From: Desulfosediminicola flagellatus
Lineage (GTDB): Bacteria; Desulfobacterota; Desulfobulbia; Desulfobulbales; Desulfocapsaceae
Assembly: GCF_005116655.2 (NCBI RefSeq)
Contig: NZ_CP050698.1
Location: 6,652,501-6,716,500 of the forward strand
Reading direction: 5' to 3'
DNA length: 64,000 bases
A model generated the notes under the pieces. It saw only the letters and a program-made list of their open reading frames with translations. It did not search any database and was not told where the DNA came from. The position numbers and the translations under genes are program-made. Positions 49,487 to 58,395 of this stretch are shown here, in pieces; the first letter of the stretch is position 1, and every line of letters begins with the position of its first letter.

Positions 49487-49563
49487 TGGTCGGGATGAGA
49501 GGATTTGAACCTCCGACCCCATCGTCCCGAACGATGTGCTCTACCAGGCTGAGCCACATCCCG
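49487..49563 (-). tRNA. tRNA-Pro (anticodon CGG)
   Basis: A full cloverleaf on the minus strand: acceptor CGGGATG paired with CATCCCG, D arm GCTC-GAGC, anticodon stem CATCG/CGATG with loop TTCGGGA (anticodon CGG, reading CCG), T arm GGAGG-TTCGAAT-CCTCT, discriminator A and an encoded CCA tail at 49489-49487. It lies 6 bp from the VanZ-like stop on the opposite strand. Confidence 0.97.
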
Positions 49564-49720
49564 ACCTTGGGAGATCACCGGAAATATCCGGTCCATTCAG
49601 GCTGGCAACATTAGCACGGGATTTTGGATAAATCAAGAGGTTCGTTTTCAGGATAGTTCTATATATTTATTATAGTTGGAGGTTGATTCTGATAGATTGC
49701 GGATCTTCCGTGAAAATTGT

Positions 49721-50926
49721 CTATGACAAGCCGTTGGAGTATTGCAGGGCTTTAAGATACATGTCCGCCACATGGTTTTCATCAACACCTATTTTCGAGA
49801 AGTTGCTGGAGAGAAGTCTATCCTTACCGCGCTCGTAGTATTGAACGATATCGAGAAAAATTGCATAAGGTCCCAGCTGACTAGTCAGTGCTGCCTGGAC
49901 ATTCGGCGATAGAGGGAGTTTATCCATTATCTCATTCATTGGGGTATCGAGCATCACATCTATAAACGAGAAAAGACCCATCATAAAAAGCTCAGATGTA
50001 TCAAAATTGTCAGTTGCTTCTTCGCCCAGCAGTTCGCAGAACTTTGCGCGCACAAGTGCCATTCGGATCAATTCATCCGGCTTGTCGCTGGCCAGTTCTG
50101 ATATGATTATCAGGATGATGAACCTTCGAAGTTCTTTCTCTCCCAGATAGGCAATTGCATGTTTAACAGTTTTGACTTTTTGCAATCGATAAAAATAGGC
50201 TGAATTCAAAAAGCGAAGCAGTTTGTAACTTATTGCCACATCCACTGAGATTATTTTATGTAGCCGTTCAAGTGTGGTTGTTTTCTGGGTCACTTCTGCG
50301 AGCAGGTGGACCATGCTTATTTGGGTCGCAGCAAGTTCCTTGATTTTAATATTTTCAGGTTTACTGAAGAAAAAACCCTGGAAATAGGAGAATCCCATCT
50401 TGCTTGCCTTGCTGAATTCATCGATTGTTTCGACTTTCTCTGCAAGGAGTTTGACATTAAATCTGCGGAGCTGATAGAGCATCTTGTGTAGTGTATCCAC
50501 AGGTGTGAGTCTGAAATCGATTTTAATAATATCAGCAAGTTCAATGAGCGGATCCAGGCTTTTATCATAAATGAAATCATCAAGAGCAATCGTGTAACCC
50601 TGCTTATGCATAAATCTGCAGGCATCTATAACTTCTGGAGTTGGCATCACATCTTCAAGAACCTCAATAACAACTTTTCTTTTTGCAAAAGATAGGGGGA
50701 TTTTTTTAACAATCAGGTCTTCTGTAAAATTAATGAAACAGGGTTTGGTGCCTGAGATAATTTCTATCCCTTCGGTGAGGAAGGCGCTGGAAAGCAGGCT
50801 GGTGGTCGCACGTTCGCCATTGACACTGGTAAGTGTCGTTTCTTTTGTTCCCCTATAGAGGAGTTCGTAAGCATAAAGCTTTCTATGAATTGTGAAAATA
50901 GGCTGGCGTGCAATGTAAAAATCCAT
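49721..50926 (-). CDS. EAL-HDOD domain signalling protein
   Basis: A 401-residue cytoplasmic protein. The N-terminal half is an EAL-like domain starting MDFYIARQPIFTIHRKLYAYELLYRG; the EAL signature is degraded to YELLYR, so phosphodiesterase activity on cyclic di-GMP is doubtful. The C-terminal half is an HDOD domain (KELAATQISMVHLLAEVTQ to SFIDVMLDTPMNEIMDKLPL). This YuxH-like architecture is common in Desulfobacterota and gammaproteobacteria and has signalling roles. ATG 50926 gives the family start. It lies 14 bp downstream of a PilZ gene, so the pair is likely co-transcribed. Confidence 0.88.
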   Translation of the reverse strand: MDFYIARQPIFTIHRKLYAYELLYRGTKETTLTSVNGERATTSLLSSAFLTEGIEIISGTKPCFINFTEDLIVKKIPLSFAKRKVVIEVLEDVMPTPEVIDACRFMHKQGYTIALDDFIYDKSLDPLIELADIIKIDFRLTPVDTLHKMLYQLRRFNVKLLAEKVETIDEFSKASKMGFSYFQGFFFSKPENIKIKELAATQISMVHLLAEVTQKTTTLERLHKIISVDVAISYKLLRFLNSAYFYRLQKVKTVKHAIAYLGEKELRRFIILIIISELASDKPDELIRMALVRAKFCELLGEEATDNFDTSELFMMGLFSFIDVMLDTPMNEIMDKLPLSPNVQAALTSQLGPYAIFLDIVQYYERGKDRLLSSNFSKIGVDENHVADMYLKALQYSNGLS

Positions 50927-50940
50927 ATGATTCAAGCTGA

Positions 50941-51300
50941 TTAGTCAGCGTTTTTTTGTGCTTTTCTCAGGCGGTTTTCTTTGGCAAAGAAAATGGTTAG
51001 ACGTTGTTTTATTTCCTCAGCGAGATTGAGGAAATGTAAGCCAAAGTTATTGTCTTCTACACGGATGACCTTAGCCTGGATCTGAACTGGATTTTCCGGG
51101 TCATCAAGTGCTATTGCAAGGAGTAACTTATCATCTGCCATGAACGGGGTTGTTGCACCGCTAATCGCGCATCCATTGGATGAAATATTGACCAGACGGG
51201 CCTCACCATTCTCATAGTCTGTCTTGTAGGTGAGTGGTCTGTCATACCCTGAGAAACGAAGGGCACTACGTTTCGATGTGGTTGTCTCTTTAGTAGCCAT
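50941..51300 (-). CDS. PilZ-domain protein
   Basis: A 119-residue cyclic di-GMP receptor candidate. The PilZ region begins with an Arg-containing KRSALRF segment, and the second motif NISSNGCAIS fits (D/N)xSxxG. The barrel continues to FGLHFLNL. The RxxxR part is imperfect, so ligand binding is likely but not certain. ATG 51300 is chosen because the 41-residue extension to 51423 is unlike the family. It is followed after 14 bp by the EAL-HDOD gene on the same strand. Confidence 0.8.
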   Translation of the reverse strand: MATKETTTSKRSALRFSGYDRPLTYKTDYENGEARLVNISSNGCAISGATTPFMADDKLLLAIALDDPENPVQIQAKVIRVEDNNFGLHFLNLAEEIKQRLTIFFAKENRLRKAQKNAD

Positions 51301-51608
51301 CAGGCTGTCTGTTATGTGCTGTATAGTATAGGCCTTCGCCAAATGAATAGATAAATACAATATAAAGGATAGGGTATTCACTGATGAATTGCAAATCACA
51401 TTCAACACTGGAATGCGTGGCAAGCTGAGCCTGAAAGATTATATATCCGGGAATGTTGACTGTGCATCTATGTTATGTCAGGTGTCATGGACGGTGACTA
51501 TGCGTGAAAGATCTGGTTTTAAAGAATTAATTGTTGACAAATATAGCCATAGCTGATGAGTAGAATGGAGCGCGAGGAGAACAGGGAATCTTTTATATGA
51601 GGTGAACG

Positions 51609-52454
51609 ATGGAGCTCAACCGTTTTAGTGGTGCAAAAAATTATGTGTTAGATGAAGAACTGGCAAAGATAGTCAATATTTCAATAGCGCTGGAGATGCC
51701 GCTATTGCTCAAAGGGGAGCCGGGAACAGGAAAAACCATGCTGGCTCACGCGATTGCGAAATCACTTGATATGCAGTTGATAATCCTCAATGTGAAATCG
51801 AGCATGAAGCTGATTGAGGCGTTGTATCAGTATGACACCCTGACTCGCTTAAATGATAGTCGATTCGGAGATTCAACCCGTAATGTCAGTGATATCAGCG
51901 AATATATCAGAATGGGTAAAATCGGCCAGTCATTCACAGCTACATCCCGCTGTGTTCTGCTTATAGATGAAATTGATAAGGCTGAGACAGAATTTCAGGA
52001 TGATATGCTCGACGTTCTCGACCAGATGCAGTTTGATATCATGGAGACGGATGAAGTGGTCCAGGCGAAGCAGAGACCAGTAGTTATAATTACCTCCAAC
52101 GCCAAGAAAGATCTGTCTGATCCATTCCTGGGGCGATGTAACTTTCATCATATTGCCTTTCCAGAGCCGAAAATGATGCGTAAGATTTTGGGGGCACATT
52201 TCCCCGATCTGCACAGTAAACTTGCTGATAATGCCATTCAGGTATTTTACGACCTGCGCAGAATTGACGGGATTGAAAAAAAACCGGCTACGCGTGAACT
52301 CATTAACTGGATTCGAGCCCTGCAGGCTGACCCCGATTTTGCGCATGGTGACAGGCTTCATAAAGAGATTCCTTACCTTGGTGTACTGTTCAAAAAAAGT
52401 GGTGATTATGAGCGGTCGTCAAATGTGGTTTTGAAAAAACGCTTCTTCCGCTAA
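51609..52454 (+). CDS. MoxR-type AAA+ ATPase
   Basis: A 281-residue chaperone-like ATPase. Walker A is LLKGEPGTGKTML near residue 35, Walker B is VLLIDEIDKAETEFQDDML near 120, and sensor 1 VVIITSNAKKDLSDPFLGRC near 160. MoxR ATPases work with von Willebrand factor A partners to insert metals or activate enzyme complexes, and the next gene encodes such a partner 11 bp downstream. GAGGTGA precedes the ATG. The client protein is unknown and is not in the neighbourhood. Confidence 0.9.
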   Translation: MELNRFSGAKNYVLDEELAKIVNISIALEMPLLLKGEPGTGKTMLAHAIAKSLDMQLIILNVKSSMKLIEALYQYDTLTRLNDSRFGDSTRNVSDISEYIRMGKIGQSFTATSRCVLLIDEIDKAETEFQDDMLDVLDQMQFDIMETDEVVQAKQRPVVIITSNAKKDLSDPFLGRCNFHHIAFPEPKMMRKILGAHFPDLHSKLADNAIQVFYDLRRIDGIEKKPATRELINWIRALQADPDFAHGDRLHKEIPYLGVLFKKSGDYERSSNVVLKKRFFR

Positions 52455-52465
52455 GGGAGGCTAAA

Positions 52466-53656
52466 GTGTTTATACAATTTTTTTATACTCTGCGGGATGT
52501 CGGTATCCCGGTAAGTCCAACAGCATTTTTGCGCTTTCATCAGGCAATGCAGAGCGGGCTGGTAAATTCGATAAATGATTTTTACATAACAGCCAGAACA
52601 ATTCTGGTTAAGAGTGAAAAGTATTTCGATATGTATGACCGTGTCTTCGCCCACACCTTTGAAGGTGGCGAACTGATTGCGCCGGACGACGAAGAGTTTG
52701 ATCTGCTGGCTTCAGGTCTGTTGCAGCAATGGCTGAGTAATCCGAAAGAACTTGCCAATGCGCTTGGTGTCGACGAAAAAAAACTGGCGGGAATGGGACC
52801 TGATGAACTCCTGGAATATTTCAAAAAACGTCTGCGTGATCAGGATGGCAGGCATGACGGTGGATCAAAGTGGATTGGTACCGAGGGCACCTCTCCGGTT
52901 GGGCATTCAGGGTATCATCCCGGCGGATTGCGGGTTGGTGGTGTATCCGGCTCTAAATCGGCCATAAAAGTTGCAGGTGAACGGCGCTACCGTGAATACG
53001 CAACTGATGGCCCCCTGACACGGCACACCATAGGAGAGGCGCTTAAACGTCTGCGGAATCTTGTACCGCAGGGAGTAAAAGATCGCCTCAATGTGGATGA
53101 GACAATCTATCGCACGGTAAAAAACGGCGGAGAGATTGAGCTTATTTTTGAGCGCGGTATTGTTGATCGGCTTAAGGTCGTGCTGGCAATAGATAATGGT
53201 GGCTGGTCAATGGAACCGCATGTGGAAATCGTCCAGACCCTTTTCACATATGCGGCTGCCCAGTTTAAAGATCTGAAAACCTATTATTTTCATAACACTA
53301 TATACGATACTCTCTGGAAAGATCCGGCCAGAAGAAAACATCCTGTTTCGGTTGACAGCTTAACGCGACTCGATCCTGATACCAGGCTGATTATAGTTGG
53401 TGATGCATCTATGGCACCTTATGAGTTGATGTCGGCAGATGGTTCTATTTATGCATTTGAGAGGAGCGGTCAACCAAGTGTAGAACGGTTGAAACTGTTA
53501 GCGGATACGTTCAATCATGCGATCTGGCTCAATCCTCTCCCCGAGCGAAACTGGCCTTACACTCAAACTGTTAATGTTATTCGTAATATCTTTTCGATGT
53601 ATGAACTCTCTTTAGAAGGGTTGGAACAGGGGGTTATGGAGCTTATGCAGAGATAA
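52466..53656 (+). CDS. CoxE-like VWA-domain protein, partner of the MoxR ATPase
   Basis: A 396-residue cytoplasmic protein. An N-terminal helical region (FIQFFYTLRDVGIPVSPTAFLRF) typical of CoxE-like proteins leads into a VWA domain at about 225-370 (RLKVVLAIDNGGWSMEPHVE). The MIDAS loop reads DNGGWSM instead of DxSxS, so metal binding would be altered. Start is GTG 52466 with a strong AAGGGAGG site. In the family, MoxR-CoxE pairs assist maturation of complexes such as CO dehydrogenase; no such enzyme is adjacent here. Confidence 0.85.
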   Translation: MFIQFFYTLRDVGIPVSPTAFLRFHQAMQSGLVNSINDFYITARTILVKSEKYFDMYDRVFAHTFEGGELIAPDDEEFDLLASGLLQQWLSNPKELANALGVDEKKLAGMGPDELLEYFKKRLRDQDGRHDGGSKWIGTEGTSPVGHSGYHPGGLRVGGVSGSKSAIKVAGERRYREYATDGPLTRHTIGEALKRLRNLVPQGVKDRLNVDETIYRTVKNGGEIELIFERGIVDRLKVVLAIDNGGWSMEPHVEIVQTLFTYAAAQFKDLKTYYFHNTIYDTLWKDPARRKHPVSVDSLTRLDPDTRLIIVGDASMAPYELMSADGSIYAFERSGQPSVERLKLLADTFNHAIWLNPLPERNWPYTQTVNVIRNIFSMYELSLEGLEQGVMELMQR

Positions 53657-53682
53657 ATTGTAACTATCCAGCAGTACACCAC

Positions 53683-53725
53683 CTGCTCACGATCAAGGCC
53701 GTGCAGCTACAGCACGGTTGAGCAG
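53683..53725. terminator. Stem-loop after the CoxE-like gene
   Basis: CTGCTCA (53683-53689) pairs with TGAGCAG (53719-53725), with an inner CCGTGC/GCACGG stem (53699-53704 and 53712-53717). No T-tract follows. It could end the moxR-coxE transcript or act as an mRNA structure. Confidence 0.45.
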
Positions 53726-53804
53726 TTGCAGCATGGAGTAGATTCAATTTCATTTACTCTATGCTTAATAGTTACGAAAAAATACGTGATGTTTTATAAG
53801 GTAA

Positions 53805-54995
53805 ATGAGCGGAAAAATGGATGATTTGCAAAAGCGTATTGAGGAAATAACTCCTGAAATTCAGGAGTTTAGAAGAGAGTTGCATCAATATCCTGAACCG
53901 GCTTTTGAAGAGGAGAAGACTGCGGCCAGAGTAGTTGCACGTTTGCAGAAAATTCCGGGAATTCAGATAATCGAAGGTGTCGCAAAGACTGGTGTGGTGG
54001 CAACTATTGGAGCAGATAAAAGCGGGCCATGCGTCGGTCTGAGAGCTGATATGGATTGTCTCCGGATGGTGGAAAAAAACAGCTTTGACCATTGCTCTCA
54101 AAATGATGGATTGATGCACGCCTGTGGGCATGATGGTCATACCGCAAGCCTGGTTGGTGCAGCTCTGGTGCTTGGACAAATTCAGGACGAGTTGCAGGGG
54201 CCTGTTAAATGTATTTTTCAACCGGCAGAAGAAAATCATGGTGGCGCTAAAGTCATGCTGGATGAAGGCGTGCTTGAAAACCCGAAGGTCGATGCAATTT
54301 TTGGTATGCATGGAACAACAGCGCTACCGCTAAACCATATAGGGTTGCGTGACGGAGCGCTGATGGCTGCAAGCAGATATTTTACAATAACTATCCATGG
54401 CAGGGGCTGTCATGCCGCTTCGCCTCATCGTGGTATTGATCCTGTATTGATCGGTAGTCAGATTATTTGTTCGTTGCAATCCATTGTCTCAAGAAATGTA
54501 GGCCCACAGGATTCTGCGCTTATATCCATCCCGAAATTCACAGGTTCAACTGCACCAAACGTAATCCCTGAAAAGGTGACATTAGAAGGGACATTACGGG
54601 CACTGTCTGATACAAATCGTGCAATGCTGGAAAAGCGGTTGCAGGAAATGGTTGAGCACACTGCGGCTGCGTATGGCGGCTCGGCGGAAATTGCCTATTA
54701 CGGTGGGTATCCATTGCTGGAAAATGATACCGATTCAGCGCGATTTGTTGAAAAGGTTGCTTCGGGTTTTCTGGATGAAAAAGCAATTGATATGAATTTG
54801 CCGCCTTCAATGGGTGCCGAGGATTTTGCGTTTTATCTGCAAGAGATACCTGGTGCATTTTTGTGGCTCGGTCTGCAACCTGAAGGTGAGCCTGCACCAT
54901 CTTTGCATCACCCATGTTTTGATTTTAACGATAATGCTATTCCGGCTGCCATTCGGATGCATTGTGAGATTGCCAGAACGTTCAACCTGAGCTAA
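53805..54995 (+). CDS. M20-family amidohydrolase (IAA-amino acid/hippurate hydrolase type)
   Basis: Metal-dependent amidohydrolase of 396 residues that removes acyl groups from amino acid conjugates. Metal-site residues are visible: the HACGHDGH segment (His105, Cys107, His109, His112), the catalytic and ligand Glu pair in QPAEENHGGAKVM, and a late His in SLHHPCFDFND. The N-terminus EIQEFRRELHQYPEPAFEE is the family start, and the dimerisation insert occupies about residues 185-300. The exact substrate is not determinable. The ATG 53805 has AAGG upstream. Confidence 0.9.
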   Translation: MSGKMDDLQKRIEEITPEIQEFRRELHQYPEPAFEEEKTAARVVARLQKIPGIQIIEGVAKTGVVATIGADKSGPCVGLRADMDCLRMVEKNSFDHCSQNDGLMHACGHDGHTASLVGAALVLGQIQDELQGPVKCIFQPAEENHGGAKVMLDEGVLENPKVDAIFGMHGTTALPLNHIGLRDGALMAASRYFTITIHGRGCHAASPHRGIDPVLIGSQIICSLQSIVSRNVGPQDSALISIPKFTGSTAPNVIPEKVTLEGTLRALSDTNRAMLEKRLQEMVEHTAAAYGGSAEIAYYGGYPLLENDTDSARFVEKVASGFLDEKAIDMNLPPSMGAEDFAFYLQEIPGAFLWLGLQPEGEPAPSLHHPCFDFNDNAIPAAIRMHCEIARTFNLS

Positions 54996-55088
54996 GATTC
55001 CGGTCCCGCAATGATTTATGTGATATGTTGTCAGCTTGAAGTTCGTTGCGGTTAACCAGCTAGAGATGAAAATTTAGAGAGGAATATA

Positions 55089-55484
55089 ATGTCCAGTGAA
55101 ATTACAGTTACCTTTCCGGGAAACCTGAAAGTAGAGGCGAATATAGGCGAATTTGTTATCCCGACCGATCAGCCGGAAAAATCGGGTGGAGACGGAAGCG
55201 CCCCATCCCCGTTTGTACTGTTTGCAAGCTCTATAGCTACCTGTGCCGGTTATTTTGCCTTGAAGTTCTGCCGTACTCGTGAATTGGATACCACCGGTAT
55301 GAAACTCAGTATGAAATATGCATGGGATAAAGAGCAGAAGCGCTTTCCAAAGATGACTGTAGAACTCACTCTGCCGGATGGTTTTCCTGAGAAATATCGA
55401 TCGGCTATTCTCCGTTCTATGGATCAGTGTGTGGTTAAGCAGCATATTCTCAATCCGCCTGAGTTTGATATAGCTATCGTATAA
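55089..55484 (+). CDS. OsmC-family protein
   Basis: A 131-residue OsmC-like protein, related to peroxiredoxin-like hydroperoxide reductases. Two conserved Cys expected at the active site are present, in SSIATCAGYFALKFC and in MDQCVVKQHIL. It has GGDGSAPSPFVLFASS, a family signature. Function in the family is thiol-dependent reduction of organic hydroperoxides, or in some members sulfur transfer. GAGGAA precedes the ATG. It lies 94 bp after the amidohydrolase gene and 104 bp before the EamA gene. Confidence 0.9.
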   Translation: MSSEITVTFPGNLKVEANIGEFVIPTDQPEKSGGDGSAPSPFVLFASSIATCAGYFALKFCRTRELDTTGMKLSMKYAWDKEQKRFPKMTVELTLPDGFPEKYRSAILRSMDQCVVKQHILNPPEFDIAIV

Positions 55485-55587
55485 TATTTTCCTATTCTTA
55501 TCTGGAGTCTTTTGGAAGAAGGAGTTCTCCTGAAAGACTACCGAGAAGTGAAGTCTCACCATTATTACTCAGGGCGCGTTTTTAGTT

Positions 55588-56478
55588 ATGCCGTATTTGC
55601 TTTTAATTTTAACCACCTTATTCTGGTCTGGAAATTTTGTTATCAGCAGGGGAATGCATGCGGATATTCCTCCATTGACCCTTTCATTCTGGCGGTGGCT
55701 GACAGCTTTTCTCATTCTTTCACTTTTTGCGGTAAAGCATCTCTGGAATCAGCGCGAGATAGCTGCAAAACATTATCGGTTTATCTGCATTCAGGGTGTG
55801 CTTGGGGTTGCGGGTTTTAATACGCTTATTTATCTGGCTATGCAGACCACTACAGCAATTAATGCGGTGCTTGTTAATTCCTGTATCCCTGTCCTTATAG
55901 CAGTCTGTTCGTGGATACTCTATCGGGAGGTGATGACTCCACGCCAGTGCTTTGGGGTTTTTGTCTCGCTATGCGGTGTGCTACTGATTATCGCGCGGGG
56001 CGAACTTAACAGTTTATTGGGAGTGAGCTTTAACCGGGGTGATTTGCTGGTGCTTATTGCCGCACTTCTCTGGGCACTGTATTCGGCAAACCTCAAACGC
56101 TATCCAAAGGATCTACATCCGATGGCATATCAGTCCGGGATAGTGCTTTCCGGATTAGTCGTGCTGCTACCCTGCTATCTGTTTGAACTCATGAGCGGAA
56201 AAGTTATGTCAGTCACTACCGCATCTGTATCCACAATTCTTTATGTGGCAGTTTTTGCATCGATACTTGCCTTTATCTTCTGGTCGAGAGCTGTGCGTGA
56301 GGTTGGTGCCAACAAGGCGGGGCCGTTTATTCATCTCATGCCGGTTTTCAGCACCATACTTGCCGTCATTTTTCTTGGTGAGAAGATTCATCCTTACCAT
56401 GTGCAGGGAATCGCGATGATTTTTATCGGTATCACCATGACCACCTTTCGGGTTGGCAAAAAGCTTGTGAAGGTGTGA
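55588..56478 (+). CDS. EamA/DMT-superfamily transporter
   Basis: A 296-residue integral membrane protein with ten predicted spans in two EamA repeats. It opens with LLLILTTLFWSGNFVISRGM and has a second repeat from GDLLVLIAALLWALYSANLKRY, both typical. Family members export amino acids, nucleosides or other metabolites; the substrate is unknown. The ATG 55588 has no strong ribosome site. Its stop overlaps the start of the next gene (TGATG), so the two are coupled. Confidence 0.88.
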   Translation: MPYLLLILTTLFWSGNFVISRGMHADIPPLTLSFWRWLTAFLILSLFAVKHLWNQREIAAKHYRFICIQGVLGVAGFNTLIYLAMQTTTAINAVLVNSCIPVLIAVCSWILYREVMTPRQCFGVFVSLCGVLLIIARGELNSLLGVSFNRGDLLVLIAALLWALYSANLKRYPKDLHPMAYQSGIVLSGLVVLLPCYLFELMSGKVMSVTTASVSTILYVAVFASILAFIFWSRAVREVGANKAGPFIHLMPVFSTILAVIFLGEKIHPYHVQGIAMIFIGITMTTFRVGKKLVKV

Positions 56479-57458
56479 TGGTACTACTGCCGGAGCCGAC
56501 ATATCGTCCCCCTTTTCCATTTACCAATGGTCATGCGCAGACGCTGTTCCCGACCTTATTCAGGAAGACGCCTCAGACGTGCCCGCATCGGGAACGAATT
56601 AGTACTCCGGATGGTGATTTTATAGATATAGACTGGCACAGGGCAGTAGACGGCAAATCGACTCGGCTTGCTGTAGTGAGTCATGGCCTGGAAGGAAATG
56701 CCCGAAAAAAGTATCCACTTGGTATGGCGTCTTATCTGACACGACGTGGCTGGGATGTTATCTGCCTGAATTTTCGTGGCTGCTCCGGCGAGCCTAATCG
56801 TTTACCGCGCTTTTATCATTCAGGAGTGACCGACGATCTGCACACCGTTGTTACTCATGGACTCGCAACGGGAAGATACACTTTCGCAGCACTCATCGGC
56901 TTTAGCATGGGAGGAAATCAAACGTTAAAATATCTTGGTGAAGATCCAGATAAGGTTCCGGCTGAAGTAGGTGCTGCGGTGACGTTTTCGGTGCCCTGTG
57001 ACCTCGCTGCCTCTTCGAAGAGATTGGAGCGCATGGATAACAGCCTCTATATGCGATACTTCATGAAGGGGCTGAGAGAAAAAGTTATAATTAAGGCGAA
57101 GATGTTTCCGGAGCGTATTGACCTGGCCGGTCTTGATGCGATGAAAACATTTATACCTTTTGACGATAAATACACAGCCCCACTACACGGCTTTATTGAT
57201 GCAGCCGATTATTATAGTTCCTGTTCTTCGACGCAGTTTTTACAAAATATTAAGGTCCCGGCTTTGATGGTGCAGGCAGCAGACGATCCTTTCCTGCCTG
57301 AATCGTGTTATCCGGTAGACATTGCGAATGCCAGTAAAACACTTCATCTTGAAATTCCACGATATGGCGGGCATGTCGGGTTTATTCAAGCCGGCAATGG
57401 CAACGTTTACTGGTCTGAGGAGCGGGCGGGCAGCTTTCTTCAGGACCTTGTCGGCTGA
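56478..57458 (+). CDS. YheT-family alpha/beta hydrolase
   Basis: A 326-residue serine hydrolase. The nucleophile elbow is GFSMGGNQTLKYLGE, the acid residue is likely in VQAADDPFLP, and the catalytic His in YGGHVGFI. It begins YRPPFPFTNGHAQTLFPTLF, the family start. Members have esterase-like folds with unknown natural substrates. I take ATG 56478, translationally coupled to the EamA gene; a GTG at 56475 is an alternative. It is convergent with the PA14 gene 15 bp away. Confidence 0.9.
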   Translation: MVLLPEPTYRPPFPFTNGHAQTLFPTLFRKTPQTCPHRERISTPDGDFIDIDWHRAVDGKSTRLAVVSHGLEGNARKKYPLGMASYLTRRGWDVICLNFRGCSGEPNRLPRFYHSGVTDDLHTVVTHGLATGRYTFAALIGFSMGGNQTLKYLGEDPDKVPAEVGAAVTFSVPCDLAASSKRLERMDNSLYMRYFMKGLREKVIIKAKMFPERIDLAGLDAMKTFIPFDDKYTAPLHGFIDAADYYSSCSSTQFLQNIKVPALMVQAADDPFLPESCYPVDIANASKTLHLEIPRYGGHVGFIQAGNGNVYWSEERAGSFLQDLVG

Positions 57459-57472
57459 GCCTGAGAATGGTC

Positions 57473-58105
57473 CTATTTCTCCGGTTGGTGCGCATATGCA
57501 CTGGCTGGTACAATGGTCATCTCTGTATTCTGCGGTGTTTCCCAGAACAACTTGAGCGCCGCAGTTCCTTTACGTTGAAAATAATCAATCCGAAGTGGAT
57601 ACCAGCCGGGTTCGTCTATCACAATAGAACCAATTTCTGATAACTGGTCTGAATGCTGTTTAGGATCATTCACGATGAGTGTGTCTCCGAGATAGAGCTG
57701 AAAACCATCATTGGAGAGAGCCTGAAATCTGTATTCACCGGTATGGTCAAAGTTAATAGCTCCAATCATACGTATTCCCACACCTTTGTTGGTGCCGCTA
57801 TCAAAAACCATACCATTGCCAAACTGATGATTGAGCTTCAGGATAGGTTCACCCATTTCCCCCTTCTTGTGTGTTTTCTTAAACCCGGGGAGCTGTCTTA
57901 GATCTCTTGCATAGAAATTACGAAAGTAAAAAGGGGTTAAGCCGGGCTGCAATGTCTCTGCATCTTTTGCAGCCAGCGGCCTGGTAGTACTATCTATGCT
58001 GCTGGTGGGCGAAGCTTGCTCTTGGCAAAACGCGGGCTGTGACAATAGAAAAAAGGCGACTATCGTCAGCAGGCAACAACCTGTGGCTCGATTGTGTAAA
58101 GACAT
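57473..58105 (-). CDS. Secreted PA14-domain protein
   Basis: A 210-residue exported protein: a signal peptide (about residues 1-27, ending SQPAFC-Q), a short linker, then a PA14 beta-barrel domain at about 55-200 with GIRMIGAINFDHTGEYRFQALSNDGFQLYLG. PA14 domains commonly bind carbohydrates. The Cys at the signal end (AFCQ) is not a good lipobox. It is alone on its strand. No enzymatic domain is attached, so it may be a lectin-like cell-surface or matrix protein. Confidence 0.85.
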   Translation of the reverse strand: MSLHNRATGCCLLTIVAFFLLSQPAFCQEQASPTSSIDSTTRPLAAKDAETLQPGLTPFYFRNFYARDLRQLPGFKKTHKKGEMGEPILKLNHQFGNGMVFDSGTNKGVGIRMIGAINFDHTGEYRFQALSNDGFQLYLGDTLIVNDPKQHSDQLSEIGSIVIDEPGWYPLRIDYFQRKGTAALKLFWETPQNTEMTIVPASAYAHQPEK

Positions 58106-58279
58106 AGGACAGAAGGCTCCTGATGTTGAAGTTGATAGAAGTAGAACATCTGTGAAACATGTGATGCATTCCCTTGAATGCTGCTATTCTTTCTATATCA
58201 GCATTCAACTATAATCAGGGTATAACCCATCTTCAAGTAGTCCCGATCTGCGATCCCTCATGTACTGAAATAATTAAAA

Positions 58280-58308
58280 TTGCCGTAATACCGATAATAC
58301 ACTATACA
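58280..58308 (+). promoter_or_regulatory. Possible sigma70-type promoter of the MFS gene
   Basis: TTGCCG (58280-58285) and TATACA (58303-58308) are separated by 17 bp, 88 bp upstream of the MFS start. Both boxes match the consensus at 4 of 6 positions. The rest of the 290-bp gap 58106-58395 shows nothing else. Confidence 0.4.
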
Positions 58309-58395
58309 AACACCTTGTGCCTGAAGAGCGAATGACGGCAGCTGTATTATTACTGGTATTGCGGATTATTTAAAACAGATGAAGGAGTCGACAGC

